From Streptomyces pseudovenezuelae (GTDB taxonomy: Bacteria; Actinomycetota; Actinomycetes; Streptomycetales; Streptomycetaceae): DNA of 64,000 nucleotides. The stretch spans positions 1 to 64,000 of the forward strand of contig NZ_JARXVH010000004.1 of NCBI RefSeq assembly GCF_029892565.1. The letters run 5' to 3'. The notes below the pieces were generated by a model. It did no database searches and was not told where the DNA came from. It saw nothing but the letters and a program-made list of their open reading frames with translations. The translations under genes were made by a program, and so were the position numbers. Numbering within the stretch: position 1 is the first letter of the stretch; every line of letters starts with the position of its first letter. Positions 15,003 to 23,088 of this stretch are shown here, one piece after another.

Positions 15003-16324
15003 GAGGTGTCGTTGAAGAGCCGTACGCTCGCGTTGCCGTCCGCGAAGTACGCCACCGCCGAGAGGGCCGCCGCCGAGAGTTCCATGCGGAACAGGGCCTC
15101 GGGCGGGGCGCCCAGGGCGAGGCGTACGAAGGTCTTGATCGGTGTGACGTGGCTGACGAGTAGGACCGTGCGGCCCGCGTAGGCCGCGACCAACTTGTCG
15201 CGGGTGGCGGCGATTCGGGTGCCGGTTTCTGCGAAGCTCTCGCCGCCGCCGGTGGGTTGGGCCTCTGGGTCGGCCAACCAGGCTGTCAGGTCTTCCGGGT
15301 GGCGTTCGCGGACCTCACCGAAGGTCAGGCCCTCCCAGGCGCCGAAGTCCGTTTCGCGTAGGCCTTCGTCGATGGTCACCTCCAGGCCGAGGTGGGCGGC
15401 GACGATGGCTGCGGTTTCGCGAGTGCGGGTCAGGGGGGACGCGACGATGGCCTGGATCGTGCCGCGTCTTGCCAAGGCGGCGCCCGCTCTCTCGGCCTGG
15501 TCGCGGCCGACCTCGGACAGGGACGGGTCGGTGCCGCCGCTGCCGGAGAAGCGCTTTTGGGGAGTTAGCGGGGTTTCGCCGTGCCGGAGCAGTACGAAGG
15601 TGGCGGGGGCGCCCATGTCGGGGGACGAGCCCCAGCCGACTGTGGGTTTCGGTGCCGCCGATACGTTGCGCGCGGCGCGGGTGTCGACCGTGGTCTTGTC
15701 GGTCGTCGCCACAGTGGCGGCCGGTGGGGGCTGGTCGCGCAGTTCCCCGCGCCCCTTAAAAGGCACGTCCGACTGCGCCCCGGACGTCACGGCCGACCAC
15801 CGTTCGCCCCTCTGGCCCGCGTCCAGCTCCGCCGTAGGAGCCCCCGCCGACCACCGTTCGCTCTTCTGCCCCGCGTCCAGCTCCGCCGTAGAAGCCTCCG
15901 CCGACCACTGTTCGCCCCGCTTCCCCGCATCCATCGCCTCGTTGGCGAGCCGGTCCGCGTGCTTGTTCTGCTCTCGGGGGATCCACTCGTACGTCACCCG
16001 GTCCGGCGGGAAGATCCCCGCCGCCTCCGCCGCCAGCGGCTTCATGTCCGGGTGTTTGATCTTCCAGCGGCCCGACATCTGCTCGACGACGAGCTTGGAG
16101 TCCATGCGGACGTGGACGGAGGCGGAGGGGTCGAGGGCGTAGGCCGCCCTCAGACCCGCCAACAACCCTCGGTACTCGGCCACGTTGTTCGTGGCGACCC
16201 CGATGTATTCCGCGGCCTCCATCAACGTCTCGCCCGTCGCGGCATCCAGCACCACGGAACCGTAGCCCGCCGGCCCCGGGTTGCCCCGTGAGCCGCCGTC
16301 GGCCTCGACGATGAACTCCCGCAC
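14990..16324 (-). CDS. Bifunctional RNase H / acid phosphatase
   Basis: A 444-aa fusion. Residues 1-135 form an RNase HI domain (FIVEADGGSRGNPGPAGYGS, NNVAEYRGLL, RMDSKLVVEQMSG, NKHADRLANEA) with the acidic active-site residues present. Residues about 245-444 form a histidine-phosphatase domain (FVLLRHGETPLTPQKRFSG) like mycobacterial CobC/phosphatase fusions. The linker (about 135-240) is unusually long: it holds two and a half copies of an 18-aa repeat and a short piece encoded by a dispersed Streptomyces repeat. GTG start with AAGGAGC 9 nt upstream. Third gene of the Nif3, zinc-ribbon, RNase H operon. Confidence 0.93.
   Translation of the reverse strand: MREFIVEADGGSRGNPGPAGYGSVVLDAATGETLMEAAEYIGVATNNVAEYRGLLAGLRAAYALDPSASVHVRMDSKLVVEQMSGRWKIKHPDMKPLAAEAAGIFPPDRVTYEWIPREQNKHADRLANEAMDAGKRGEQWSAEASTAELDAGQKSERWSAGAPTAELDAGQRGERWSAVTSGAQSDVPFKGRGELRDQPPPAATVATTDKTTVDTRAARNVSAAPKPTVGWGSSPDMGAPATFVLLRHGETPLTPQKRFSGSGGTDPSLSEVGRDQAERAGAALARRGTIQAIVASPLTRTRETAAIVAAHLGLEVTIDEGLRETDFGAWEGLTFGEVRERHPEDLTAWLADPEAQPTGGGESFAETGTRIAATRDKLVAAYAGRTVLLVSHVTPIKTFVRLALGAPPEALFRMELSAAALSAVAYFADGNASVRLFNDTSHLR
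15724..15758. repeat. Streptomyces-type dispersed repeat inside a coding linker
   Basis: The segment contains GGTCGCGCAGTTCCCCGCGC followed by CCCTTA, preceded by GTGGGGGCT. Sequences of this shape recur many times between genes in Streptomyces chromosomes. Here it lies inside the RNase H/phosphatase gene and encodes the linker piece KGRGELRDQPPP. Recognition of the repeat rests on memory of such genomes. Confidence 0.55.
15792..15935. repeat. 54-bp tandem repeat in the RNase H/phosphatase linker
   Basis: Units begin at 15792, 15846 and 15900 with a 54-bp period, encoding repeats of about 18 aa with the pattern ERWSAxxxTAELDAGQ. The third copy (RNase H-proximal) is diverged. In-frame expansion of a flexible linker. 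Confidence 0.85.
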
Positions 16325-16336
16325 GGCGCTTGCTCC

Positions 16337-17080
16337 TTAGAGACCGGACTCGGAGGTGCGGACCAGGATGCGGCGGCAGTTCTCGCAGCGCACCACGGTG
16401 TCGGGGGCGGCGGCGCGGATCTCGTTGATGTCGGTGATGGACAGCTCCTGGCGGCAGCCCTGGCAGCTGCGCTGGTACAGCTTGGCCGCGCCGATGCCGC
16501 CCTGCTGCTCGCGGAGCTTGTCGTAGAGCTTCAGGAGGTCGGCGGGGATGGTGGCCGCGATGACCGCGCGCTCCTTGGTCACCGTGGCGACCTCGCCGTC
16601 GATCTCCGAGAGCGCGGCACCGCGGCGCGCGGTCGCGTCGTCGATCTTCGACTGGACGGAGGAGACCCGCTCGGTGAGCTCGGCGATCCGCTCCTGGACG
16701 GACTCGATGCGCTCCATGACCTCCAGGACGACGTCCTCCAGGTCGCCCTGGCGCTTGGCGAGGGAGACGATCTCGCGCTGGAGGTTCTCCAGGTCCTTGG
16801 GCGAGGTGGCGGCACCGGAGTCCAGGCGATGCTGGTCGCGGACGGCGCGCTGGCGCACCTGGTCCACGTCCTGCTCGGCCTTGGTCTGCTCGCGGGTGGT
16901 GTCGCTCTCCTCGGTCTGCGCGGCGACCAGGAGGTCGCGCAGCTGGGTGGCGTCCTTGGTCAGCGCGTCGATCTCGGCGTGCTCGGGCAGCGAGCGGCGG
17001 CGGTGCGCGAGCTGCTGGAGGCGGACGTCGAGGGCCTGGACTTCGAGGAGTCGGATCTGGTCGGCGGGCGCGGCGTTCAG
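16337..17080 (-). CDS. Coiled-coil zinc-ribbon protein (C4-type, DUF164-like)
   Basis: A 247-aa protein. Residues about 8-180 form a long helical hairpin (IRLLEVQALDVRLQQLAHRR onward). The end holds a C4 zinc ribbon: C206-QG-C209 and C232-EN-C235. The start is a CTG at 17080: homologues begin (M)NAAPADQIRLL, CTG overlaps the upstream Nif3 stop as CTGA, and GGAG lies 7 nt before it. The family is linked to nucleic-acid or membrane-trafficking-like roles but has no settled function in actinobacteria. Middle gene of the Nif3, zinc-ribbon, RNase H operon, a conserved order in Streptomyces. Confidence 0.87.
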   Translation of the reverse strand: MNAAPADQIRLLEVQALDVRLQQLAHRRRSLPEHAEIDALTKDATQLRDLLVAAQTEESDTTREQTKAEQDVDQVRQRAVRDQHRLDSGAATSPKDLENLQREIVSLAKRQGDLEDVVLEVMERIESVQERIAELTERVSSVQSKIDDATARRGAALSEIDGEVATVTKERAVIAATIPADLLKLYDKLREQQGGIGAAKLYQRSCQGCRQELSITDINEIRAAAPDTVVRCENCRRILVRTSESGL

Positions 17081-17937
17081 TTGGGGGCTCCAGGGGTGTG
17101 CGTCGGGTTGGACGCCGCGTGGGCGGTCCAGGGGTCGGTGACCGTCGGCGAGACGTGGACGCGCAGGTCCCAGCCGTGGCGGTCGGAGATCTGGTCGAGC
17201 TGGGCTGCGGCCAGCTCGCACCAGGGCCACTCGGTGGCCCAGTGCGCCGCGTCGAGCAGCGCGAGGGGGCTTTGGGCCACCGCTTCGGAGGCCGGGTGGT
17301 GGCGCAGGTCCGCGGTGAGGAAGGCGTCGACGCCGGCCGCGCGGACCTGGTCGAAGAGGCTGTCGCCGGAGCCGCCGCTGACGGCGACCGTGCGGATGGT
17401 GGCCTCGGGGTCGCCAGCGACGCGGATGCCCTGCGCGGTGGCGGGCAGCCGTTCGGCGGCGCGGGCGGCGAACTCGCGGAGCGGCAGCGGGTGGTCCAGT
17501 TCGCCGATCCGGCCCAGGCCCCGGCGGCCCGCCGGATCGGTCGGGTCCGGTACGAGGGGTCGTAGGACCCGCAGGTCCAGGGCGCCGGCGAGCGCGTCGG
17601 AGACGCCGGGGTCGGCGGTGTCGGCGTTGGTGTGGGCGACGTGCAGCGCGATGTCGTTCTTGATCAGCGTGTGCACGACCCGGCCCTTGAAGTGGGTGGC
17701 CGCCACCGTCGTCGTACCGCGGAGGTAGAGCGGGTGGTGGGTGACCAGCAGGTCGGCGCCCAGCTTCACCGCCTCGTCGACGATCTCCTGGACGGGGTCC
17801 ACGGCGAACAGGACCCGGGTGACCTCCTGCTCGGGGTCGCCCACGACCGTGCCGACCGCGTCCCAGGACTCGGCCCGCGCGGCGGGCCACAGAGCGTCCA
17901 GCGCGGCGATGACTTCAGACAGACGGGGCACGGTCAA
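17077..17937 (-). CDS. Nif3-like dinuclear metal-center hexameric protein
   Basis: A 286-aa member of the Nif3/DUF34 family. Conserved pieces are WDAVGTVVGDPEQEVTRVLFAVD, ADLLVTHHPLYLRGT with the metal-binding His pair, IALHVAHTNADTADPGVSDALA and TADLRHHPASEA. The family forms hexameric rings with two metal ions per subunit, and GTP cyclohydrolase-like activity has been proposed for relatives. First gene of the operon; its stop overlaps the CTG start of the next gene. Confidence 0.92.
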   Translation of the reverse strand: MTVPRLSEVIAALDALWPAARAESWDAVGTVVGDPEQEVTRVLFAVDPVQEIVDEAVKLGADLLVTHHPLYLRGTTTVAATHFKGRVVHTLIKNDIALHVAHTNADTADPGVSDALAGALDLRVLRPLVPDPTDPAGRRGLGRIGELDHPLPLREFAARAAERLPATAQGIRVAGDPEATIRTVAVSGGSGDSLFDQVRAAGVDAFLTADLRHHPASEAVAQSPLALLDAAHWATEWPWCELAAAQLDQISDRHGWDLRVHVSPTVTDPWTAHAASNPTHTPGAPN

Positions 17938-18153
17938 AGGCTACCTGGCTGATCTGTGGCACTGAACCGACGGAGACGTCCGGTACTGAACCGATGGAGA
18001 CGCCCGGGCTCTCCCCTGGGCCCCGCTCAGCACATCCGCCACCGTTTCCTCAGGCGAATCGTTCCTGGGCCACCCTTATGTGTGAAGAGGGTGCCTGGTG
18101 GTCCCACGTCCGTGCGTACGAAAACTAGCTTCGTGGCCGGAGGTGACCAGACG

Positions 18154-19422
18154 ATGACGGCCTGTGCGATCGAACCCGGGACGACCCCTGAGGAGACGAC
18201 CCCTGAGGAGGGGGCTCCGCAGGTGGAGTGCACGATCAGCGCGGACGGTGCCTACGCGGCCCGCCTCGCGTTCGACGGCGGCTCCTGGTTCCCGGAGCGC
18301 TGGACCCTGGACGGCCCCGAGCCGTACGCCGTCCCGCTGCCCGGCAACCAGCCGGAGGAGCCCGGCACCGAGGTGCAGCCGATGAGCGACGGGCGGGTCC
18401 TGATCCGGCGCCTGGTGGACGGGCGGCACGTCTTCACGCTGCTGTACCCGACCGGGCCCGGCACCGGCGAGGTGCTGATCGGCGGGGTCGAGTGCCCGGA
18501 CGAGGACACCCGGCTGCGGCTGGTGCCGCCCGCGCCGGGCGGCGGGAAGGCGTACGCCCTCGCCGTGGGCCGGCGCGCCAGCACGCTGTGGCTGGTGGCG
18601 GGCGGCTCCTTCGGGCCCGAGCACGTGGCGGAGATCCCGGGGCGCTGCTCGGGCGGGGTGTGGCTGGACCGCACGGGTCGGATGCTCGCCCTGGACCGGG
18701 AGGTCGGCGGCTGCACCAAGGCGATCGTCGTGGACCTGGAGCGGGCCGGCGAGGTCTCGCCGCTGCTGCAGATCGCAGCCGGCAGCGACGACCGGCTGCT
18801 GCTCGCCGACCCGGACAGCGGGCTGCTGCTGATCCGCTCCGACGCGCCGTCGCCGGGCGAGGACCGGCTGGGCTGGGGGGTGTTGGGCAGCACGCTGCCG
18901 GTGCGCTTCCCGGAGAGCCTGCGACTGCCGGACTGCGCGGTGACGCCGTTCGCGATCCAGCCGGGGCAGGTGCTGCTGCCGGAGAGCTGCGCGGTGGCGC
19001 TGCGGGTGGACGGGCCGGTCGGCAGCTGGGTCGGCGTATGGCGGCCGTCCGGTCGGCGGATGCTCCATCTCCCGGCGCCCGAGGGGTGGTTGGCGGGCAC
19101 CGGGTTGTGGTCCAGGGACGGGGTGCTCCAACTGCCCTACACCACGGCCGAGGTGCCGTGCGGAGTGGCGCGGGTGGCGGTGCCCTGGGGGGAGACGGGG
19201 GACGCGGGGGAATCGGGGGATGCGGGGATGGCGGGGGGCTCGTGGGGCGCTGGGGGCGCGGGCCCGGGGGATTCGGATCGGGGCGGTACGGCCGTACAGG
19301 CGGCGTCGGGAAGTTCGTCCTCGGCCGCCGACGGGTCGTCGCAGCCGGATCCCCCGGTGCCCGCCGTGCCGCGTCCGGTGCCGCTGGGGAAGGCGCCGTT
19401 GGCGCGTCTTGTAACGAACTAG
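18154..19422 (+). CDS. Conserved Streptomyces protein, beta-rich, with disordered tail
   Basis: A 422-aa protein starting at ATG 18154 with GGAGGTGA 7 nt upstream. Residues about 20-345 are rich in short beta strands with repeated W/G/D blades (WTLDGPEPYAVPLPGN, VLIRRLVDGRHVFTLLYPTG, LWLVAGGSFGPEHVAEIPGR, GSWVGVWRPSGRRMLHLPAP), resembling a beta-propeller, but no family is recognised. The last about 75 residues are Gly/Ser/Ala-rich and likely disordered. No signal peptide. Function unknown; intracellular scaffold or sensor is a guess. Confidence 0.8.
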   Translation: MTACAIEPGTTPEETTPEEGAPQVECTISADGAYAARLAFDGGSWFPERWTLDGPEPYAVPLPGNQPEEPGTEVQPMSDGRVLIRRLVDGRHVFTLLYPTGPGTGEVLIGGVECPDEDTRLRLVPPAPGGGKAYALAVGRRASTLWLVAGGSFGPEHVAEIPGRCSGGVWLDRTGRMLALDREVGGCTKAIVVDLERAGEVSPLLQIAAGSDDRLLLADPDSGLLLIRSDAPSPGEDRLGWGVLGSTLPVRFPESLRLPDCAVTPFAIQPGQVLLPESCAVALRVDGPVGSWVGVWRPSGRRMLHLPAPEGWLAGTGLWSRDGVLQLPYTTAEVPCGVARVAVPWGETGDAGESGDAGMAGGSWGAGGAGPGDSDRGGTAVQAASGSSSSAADGSSQPDPPVPAVPRPVPLGKAPLARLVTN

Positions 19423-19517
19423 TGCCGGTTGGCGCGCCCTTGTGGATCCGAGGTCAGGTGTGCTGGATAAACTCGCCGGGCTGTTAGAAAGATCATGTTG
19501 ACGGGGTGAACCTTCCG

Positions 19518-19661
19518 ATGAGCGACGCAAGCACGATGCAGCCGCTGACCGCCGATACCCACGAGGACAACGGGCAGGGCCGACACCGGGGGCCGGTCTC
19601 GGCCCAGGACGGCGACACGGCCCCTCGCGGCCGACACCGCAAGCCGGAGTCGGGCGAATAG
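19518..19661 (+). CDS. Small conserved GRHR-repeat protein
   Basis: A 47-aa protein, MSDASTMQPLTADTHEDN followed by two related basic motifs, GRHRGP and GRHRKP. Highly charged, no membrane helix. It has an ATG start, stands alone after the 422-aa gene, and is followed by a good terminator, so it is probably a separate short transcript. Similar tiny proteins ending in GRHR(K/R)P occur in Streptomyces to my recollection; function unknown. Confidence 0.6.
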   Translation: MSDASTMQPLTADTHEDNGQGRHRGPVSAQDGDTAPRGRHRKPESGE

Positions 19662-19683
19662 GTGGCCTGACGGCACGTAGATG

Positions 19684-19716
19684 AAGGGGGTGGCCCGGTG
19701 CACGGGTCACCCCCTT
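19684..19716. terminator. Hairpin terminator after the small GRHR protein
   Basis: AAGGGGGTGGCCCG pairs with CGGGTCACCCCCTT with one mismatch and a 5-nt loop. It separates the small rightward gene from the leftward SDR operon and could stop transcription from both sides. Confidence 0.8.
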
Positions 19717-19776
19717 TCGTGCGCCTACCTGTTGGTGCCGGCCCTTCGTGTGAGCCCGCCCTGTCAGTCCGCCCTG

Positions 19777-20727
19777 TCAGTCCGCCGTGTCGGTCCGTTT
19801 GAGCCCCAGTACCTCCGCCGCCGCGAACGTCTCCCCCGTCGGCCGGTCCGCGTAGTGCGGGGTGAGCAGGGCGTCGAGTTCGTCGTAGCTGAAGATGTCC
19901 TGCTTGCTGTCGAACTTCGCCTGGACGTGCGGGCGTTCCACGATCGCCACCATGCCGCCGTGCACCACCAGCAGTTGGCCGTTGACGCGGGCCGCGGCGG
20001 GCGAGGCCAAGTAGCCGACGAGCGGGGCGACATGCTCGGGGGCGAGCGGGTCGAGGCCCTCCTCGGGGGTGGCTAAGCCGGCGAAGACGTCCTCGGTCAT
20101 CCGGGTGCGGGCGCGGGGGCAGATGGCGTTGGCCGTCACGCCGTACTTGGCGAGCGCGAGGGCCGTGGAGGTGGTCAGGCCGACGATTCCGCCTTTCGCG
20201 GCCGCGTAGTTGGGCTGCCCAGCCGAGCCCGCGAGGAACGCTTCCGAGGAGGTGTTCACGATCCGCCCGTACACCGGTGCACCCGCCGCCTTGGACCGCT
20301 CGCGCCAGTGCGCGGACGCGAAGTGGGTGGTGTTGAAGTGCCCCTTGAGATGGACCCGGATCACCGCGTCCCACTCGCCCTCGGTCATCGAGAAGACCAT
20401 CCGGTCGCGCAGGATGCCCGCGTTGTTGACCAGCACGTCCAGCTTGCCGAACTCGGAGACGGCCGACTCGATGAGGGCGCGGGCCTGGGCGAAGTCGGCG
20501 ACGTCCCCGGTGTGGGCGAGCGCCGTGCCGCCCGCCGCGCGGATCTCGGCGGCGACCTGCTCGGCGGGGCCCGCGGAGGCGTCCCCCGAGCCGTCCCGGC
20601 CCGGCTGACCGAAGTCGTTGACGACGACGGCGGCGCCGAGCCGGGCGAGTTCCAGCGCCTCGGCCCGCCCGAGCCCACGACCTGCGCCGGTGACTACGGC
20701 GGACAGCCCCTCCAGTGGCAACGACAC
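19777..20727 (-). CDS. Short-chain dehydrogenase, peroxisomal MFE-2-like (3-hydroxyacyl-CoA dehydrogenase type)
   Basis: A 316-aa SDR. GTG 20727 is taken because homologues begin (M)SLPLEGLSAVVTG; two further in-frame GTGs upstream each have their own ribosome-binding site. The NAD motif is TGAGRGLG, the AVVVNDFG strand is typical of D-bifunctional protein, and the catalytic Ser and YxxxK are in NTSSEAFLAGSAGQPNYAAAK. The C-terminal extension (about 245-316) is also as in the MFE-2 dehydrogenase domain. With the MaoC-type hydratase two genes upstream it makes the two halves of a D-bifunctional beta-oxidation enzyme, probably for steroid or branched side chains. Confidence 0.88.
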   Translation of the reverse strand: MSLPLEGLSAVVTGAGRGLGRAEALELARLGAAVVVNDFGQPGRDGSGDASAGPAEQVAAEIRAAGGTALAHTGDVADFAQARALIESAVSEFGKLDVLVNNAGILRDRMVFSMTEGEWDAVIRVHLKGHFNTTHFASAHWRERSKAAGAPVYGRIVNTSSEAFLAGSAGQPNYAAAKGGIVGLTTSTALALAKYGVTANAICPRARTRMTEDVFAGLATPEEGLDPLAPEHVAPLVGYLASPAAARVNGQLLVVHGGMVAIVERPHVQAKFDSKQDIFSYDELDALLTPHYADRPTGETFAAAEVLGLKRTDTAD

Positions 20728-20802
20728 GGGGACTCCCGTCGGTTGTGGCAGCGGCACAGGAACCTCCGTCGGGTCTGGTAGCGACACCGCGACCCCCGTC
20801 AG
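20713..20802 (-). repeat. Three tandem 30-bp repeats duplicating RBS plus GTG start
   Basis: Units at 20802-20773, 20772-20743 and 20742-20713 share the form ACGG(G/A)GGT-like Shine-Dalgarno, 4-5 nt, GTG, then codons for VxLPxP. All three GTGs are in frame with the SDR. The first unit overlaps the stop of the alcohol dehydrogenase gene. A tandem duplication has therefore produced three possible starts. Confidence 0.8.
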
Positions 20803-21875
20803 ATCTCGATGCACGTACGCAGGGCCGTCCCGGTACGCATCTGGTCCAGGGCCTCGTTGATGTCGGCCAGCGGCACCCGGTGCGTGATCAGGCCCTCCAG
20901 GTCGATGCGGCCGGCCCGCCACAGGGCGATGGTCCGCTCGTAGGAGCGCAGCACGTCGCCGCCGCCGTACATCGACGGCAGGATCCGCTTCTCGTCGAAG
21001 AACAGCTCGAACATGTTGAGTTGGAGGAAGTCGTCCATGGAGCCCGCGCCGACGATGATCAGGCTGCCGCCGCGCCGGGTGTTGTCGTAGGCGGTGCGTG
21101 CGGTGGCGGAGCGGCCGACGACCTCGAAGACGTAGTCGAACCCCTCGCCCGCGGTGACCTGTTGCTTGGCGTCGGGCAGTTCCTCGGGCGAAACGGCCCT
21201 GGTGGCACCGAACTTGAGCGCGGACTCGCGCCGGGAGGCGACCGGGTCGACGGCGACTATCTCGGCGGCGCCCTTGAGCCGGGCGCCCTGGATCGCCGAG
21301 ATCCCTACACCCCCACAGCCGATCACCGCGACCGACGAACCGGCCTCCACATCAGCGGTGTTGAGGGCCGCGCCGAGCCCGGTGGTCACCCCGCAGCCGA
21401 TCAGCGCGGCGATGTCGAAGGGCACGTCGTCGGGTATCGGCACCGCGCTGCCCGCGTCGACGACGACCTCCTCGGCGAAGGTGCCGGTCCCCGCGAAGCC
21501 GAAGACGTCACCGGTGGGGCGCCGGAAGTTGGGGGTACCGGCGTTCATGAACCCGGCCAGACACAGCTCGGTCTGACCGCGCTTGCAGGCCGCGCACACA
21601 CCGCAGGCCGGCAGCCAGCACACGACCACCCGGTCGCCGACCTTCAAGTTGGTCACGCCTTCGCCGACTTCGAGGATCTCTCCCGCACCCTCGTGCCCGG
21701 GTACGAAAGGCGCCGGCTGCGGCAGCACCCCGCTCATCGCGGACAGGTCCGAGTGGCAGAGCCCCGTGGCCCGCACCCGGATCCGCACCCTGCCGGGCCC
21801 GAAGCCCACCGCCTCGACGTCGTCGAGGACCTCCAGTTTGTCCTGGCCGATCTCTTGCAGTACGGCTGCGCGCAT
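20799..21875 (-). CDS. Zinc-dependent alcohol dehydrogenase (class III-like)
   Basis: A 358-aa MDR enzyme. Catalytic zinc ligands are in ATGLCHSD and PGHEGAGEI; the structural zinc is bound by CGVCAACKRGQTELC; the NAD domain has VIGCGGVGISAIQGA. Related actinobacterial enzymes (AdhB/AdhD types) oxidise alcohols in steroid and long-chain catabolism. It is middle gene of the MaoC, ADH, SDR operon that starts behind a KstR-like site, so it probably oxidises a steroid side-chain alcohol to the aldehyde or works on a related isoprenoid. Exact substrate unknown. Confidence 0.9.
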   Translation of the reverse strand: MRAAVLQEIGQDKLEVLDDVEAVGFGPGRVRIRVRATGLCHSDLSAMSGVLPQPAPFVPGHEGAGEILEVGEGVTNLKVGDRVVVCWLPACGVCAACKRGQTELCLAGFMNAGTPNFRRPTGDVFGFAGTGTFAEEVVVDAGSAVPIPDDVPFDIAALIGCGVTTGLGAALNTADVEAGSSVAVIGCGGVGISAIQGARLKGAAEIVAVDPVASRRESALKFGATRAVSPEELPDAKQQVTAGEGFDYVFEVVGRSATARTAYDNTRRGGSLIIVGAGSMDDFLQLNMFELFFDEKRILPSMYGGGDVLRSYERTIALWRAGRIDLEGLITHRVPLADINEALDQMRTGTALRTCIEI

Positions 21876-21950
21876 GGTGCGGCTCCCCTCAGGTCTGCCC
21901 GGTCGAAGTCGTCCCGGTCAAGTCGTCGTCGCGGTCAAGTCGGCCCGGAT

Positions 21951-22808
21951 TCAGGAGTGTTGGACGATGGTGTCGGCGAGGACGGGCGCGTCGTCCCGCT
22001 CCACGGCGCTCACGGCCACCCGGGCCGAACCGTCCTGCCGCCACATGCGGATGCGCAGGGTCTCGCCGGGATAGACGACACCCGCGAACCGGGTGCTGTA
22101 CGCCCGGACCCGGCCCACATCCCCGTCGAGCAGCGTGTCGACAACCGCCTTCAGCGTCATGCCGTACGTGCACAGCCCGTGCAGGATCGGCCTCTCGAAC
22201 CCGGCCACCTTCGCGAACTCGGGGTCCGCGTGCAGTGGATTCCAGTCGCCGGAGAGCCGGTAGAGCAGGGCCTGGTCCTCACGGATGCCGCGCTCGACGG
22301 TCCGGTCGGGCTCACCGGAGGGCGGGTCGAGACGAGCCGATGGACCACGATCGCCGCCCCAGCCGCCCTCCCCCCGTACGAAGATCTGCGAGTCGTTGGT
22401 CCACAACGGGCCGTCGGCGTCGGCGACTTCGGTGCGCATCACCAGGACGGCGGCCTTGCCCTTGTCGTACACGGCGGCGATGCGGCCGGTGGTGGTCGCG
22501 GTGCCCGTCGCCGGGATCGGACGGTGCAGCTCCAGCGTCTGGCCGCCGTGCAGGACCTTGGCCAGCTCGACGTCGATGCCGGGCAGGGACAGTCCGCTGA
22601 TCACGCCGGGCGCGCCGGAGCCGGCGACGGTGGCGAAGCTCGGCAGGACGTGCAGCCGGGACTCCAGGGTGTAGCGCAGTTCGTCGGGGTCGGTGGCGGG
22701 GCGGCCGGCCCCGATGCCGAGGTGGTAGAGCTGGACGTCCTTCGAGGTCCAGGTGATCTCGCCGGTCCGGGGTTCGGCGGCCAGGGCCTTGGCGGCGTCG
22801 ATGGGCAA
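21951..22808 (-). CDS. MaoC-like 2-enoyl-CoA hydratase, double hot-dog
   Basis: A 285-aa protein starting at TTG 22808 (LPIDAAKALAAE), with GGGAGCC upstream; no better start exists and homologues begin here. The N-terminal half-domain is followed by a MaoC hydratase half with the catalytic Asp/His motif GDWNPLHADPEFAK and GFERPILHGLCTYG. This is the hydratase module of peroxisomal D-bifunctional protein and of mycobacterial steroid-degradation hydratases; it adds water to 2-enoyl-CoA to give (3R)-hydroxyacyl-CoA. First gene of its operon; a KstR-like operator lies 80 nt upstream. Confidence 0.9.
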   Translation of the reverse strand: MPIDAAKALAAEPRTGEITWTSKDVQLYHLGIGAGRPATDPDELRYTLESRLHVLPSFATVAGSGAPGVISGLSLPGIDVELAKVLHGGQTLELHRPIPATGTATTTGRIAAVYDKGKAAVLVMRTEVADADGPLWTNDSQIFVRGEGGWGGDRGPSARLDPPSGEPDRTVERGIREDQALLYRLSGDWNPLHADPEFAKVAGFERPILHGLCTYGMTLKAVVDTLLDGDVGRVRAYSTRFAGVVYPGETLRIRMWRQDGSARVAVSAVERDDAPVLADTIVQHS

Positions 22809-22888
22809 TGCGGCTCCCTGAGTAATCGGAGAGACCCCGGTACGGCCGTCCGCACCGTCGGCCGCACCGAGGTCGTCACGGGCCGATC

Positions 22889-22902
22889 TAGAACGCGTTC
22901 CA
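22889..22902. promoter_or_regulatory. KstR-like operator 1
   Basis: TAGAACGCGTTCCA matches TNNAACNNGTTNNA at every fixed position and sits in a near-perfect 16-bp palindrome. It is 80 nt upstream of the MaoC hydratase start and about 190 nt from the divergent ABC transporter gene. Confidence 0.75.
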
Positions 22903-22949
22903 GTCCGGCGCCCCTTGTATAGCCCAGCGCACCGCACTTGTGAAGGCTC

Positions 22950-22964
22950 CTGACGCTGTGTCAG
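22950..22964. promoter_or_regulatory. Degenerate copy of the CTGACGGATCGTCAG palindrome
   Basis: CTGACGCTGTGTCAG keeps both outer arms (CTGACG / TGTCAG, one arm mismatch) of the 15-bp motif seen at 40058, 50214 and 63114. It is upstream of the MaoC, ADH, SDR operon. Weak on its own. Confidence 0.35.
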
Positions 22965-23088
22965 GTGGCCGGACGCGCCCCGGCCGACTCCCGGTCCCCC
23001 TCCCGTTCCGGGCCGTGACATTTGTCCTGCCCGAGTCCGTACAAGCGCATCTGCCGGAGGGCGGGGGCGAGTTCGTAGCGTCATAGCC

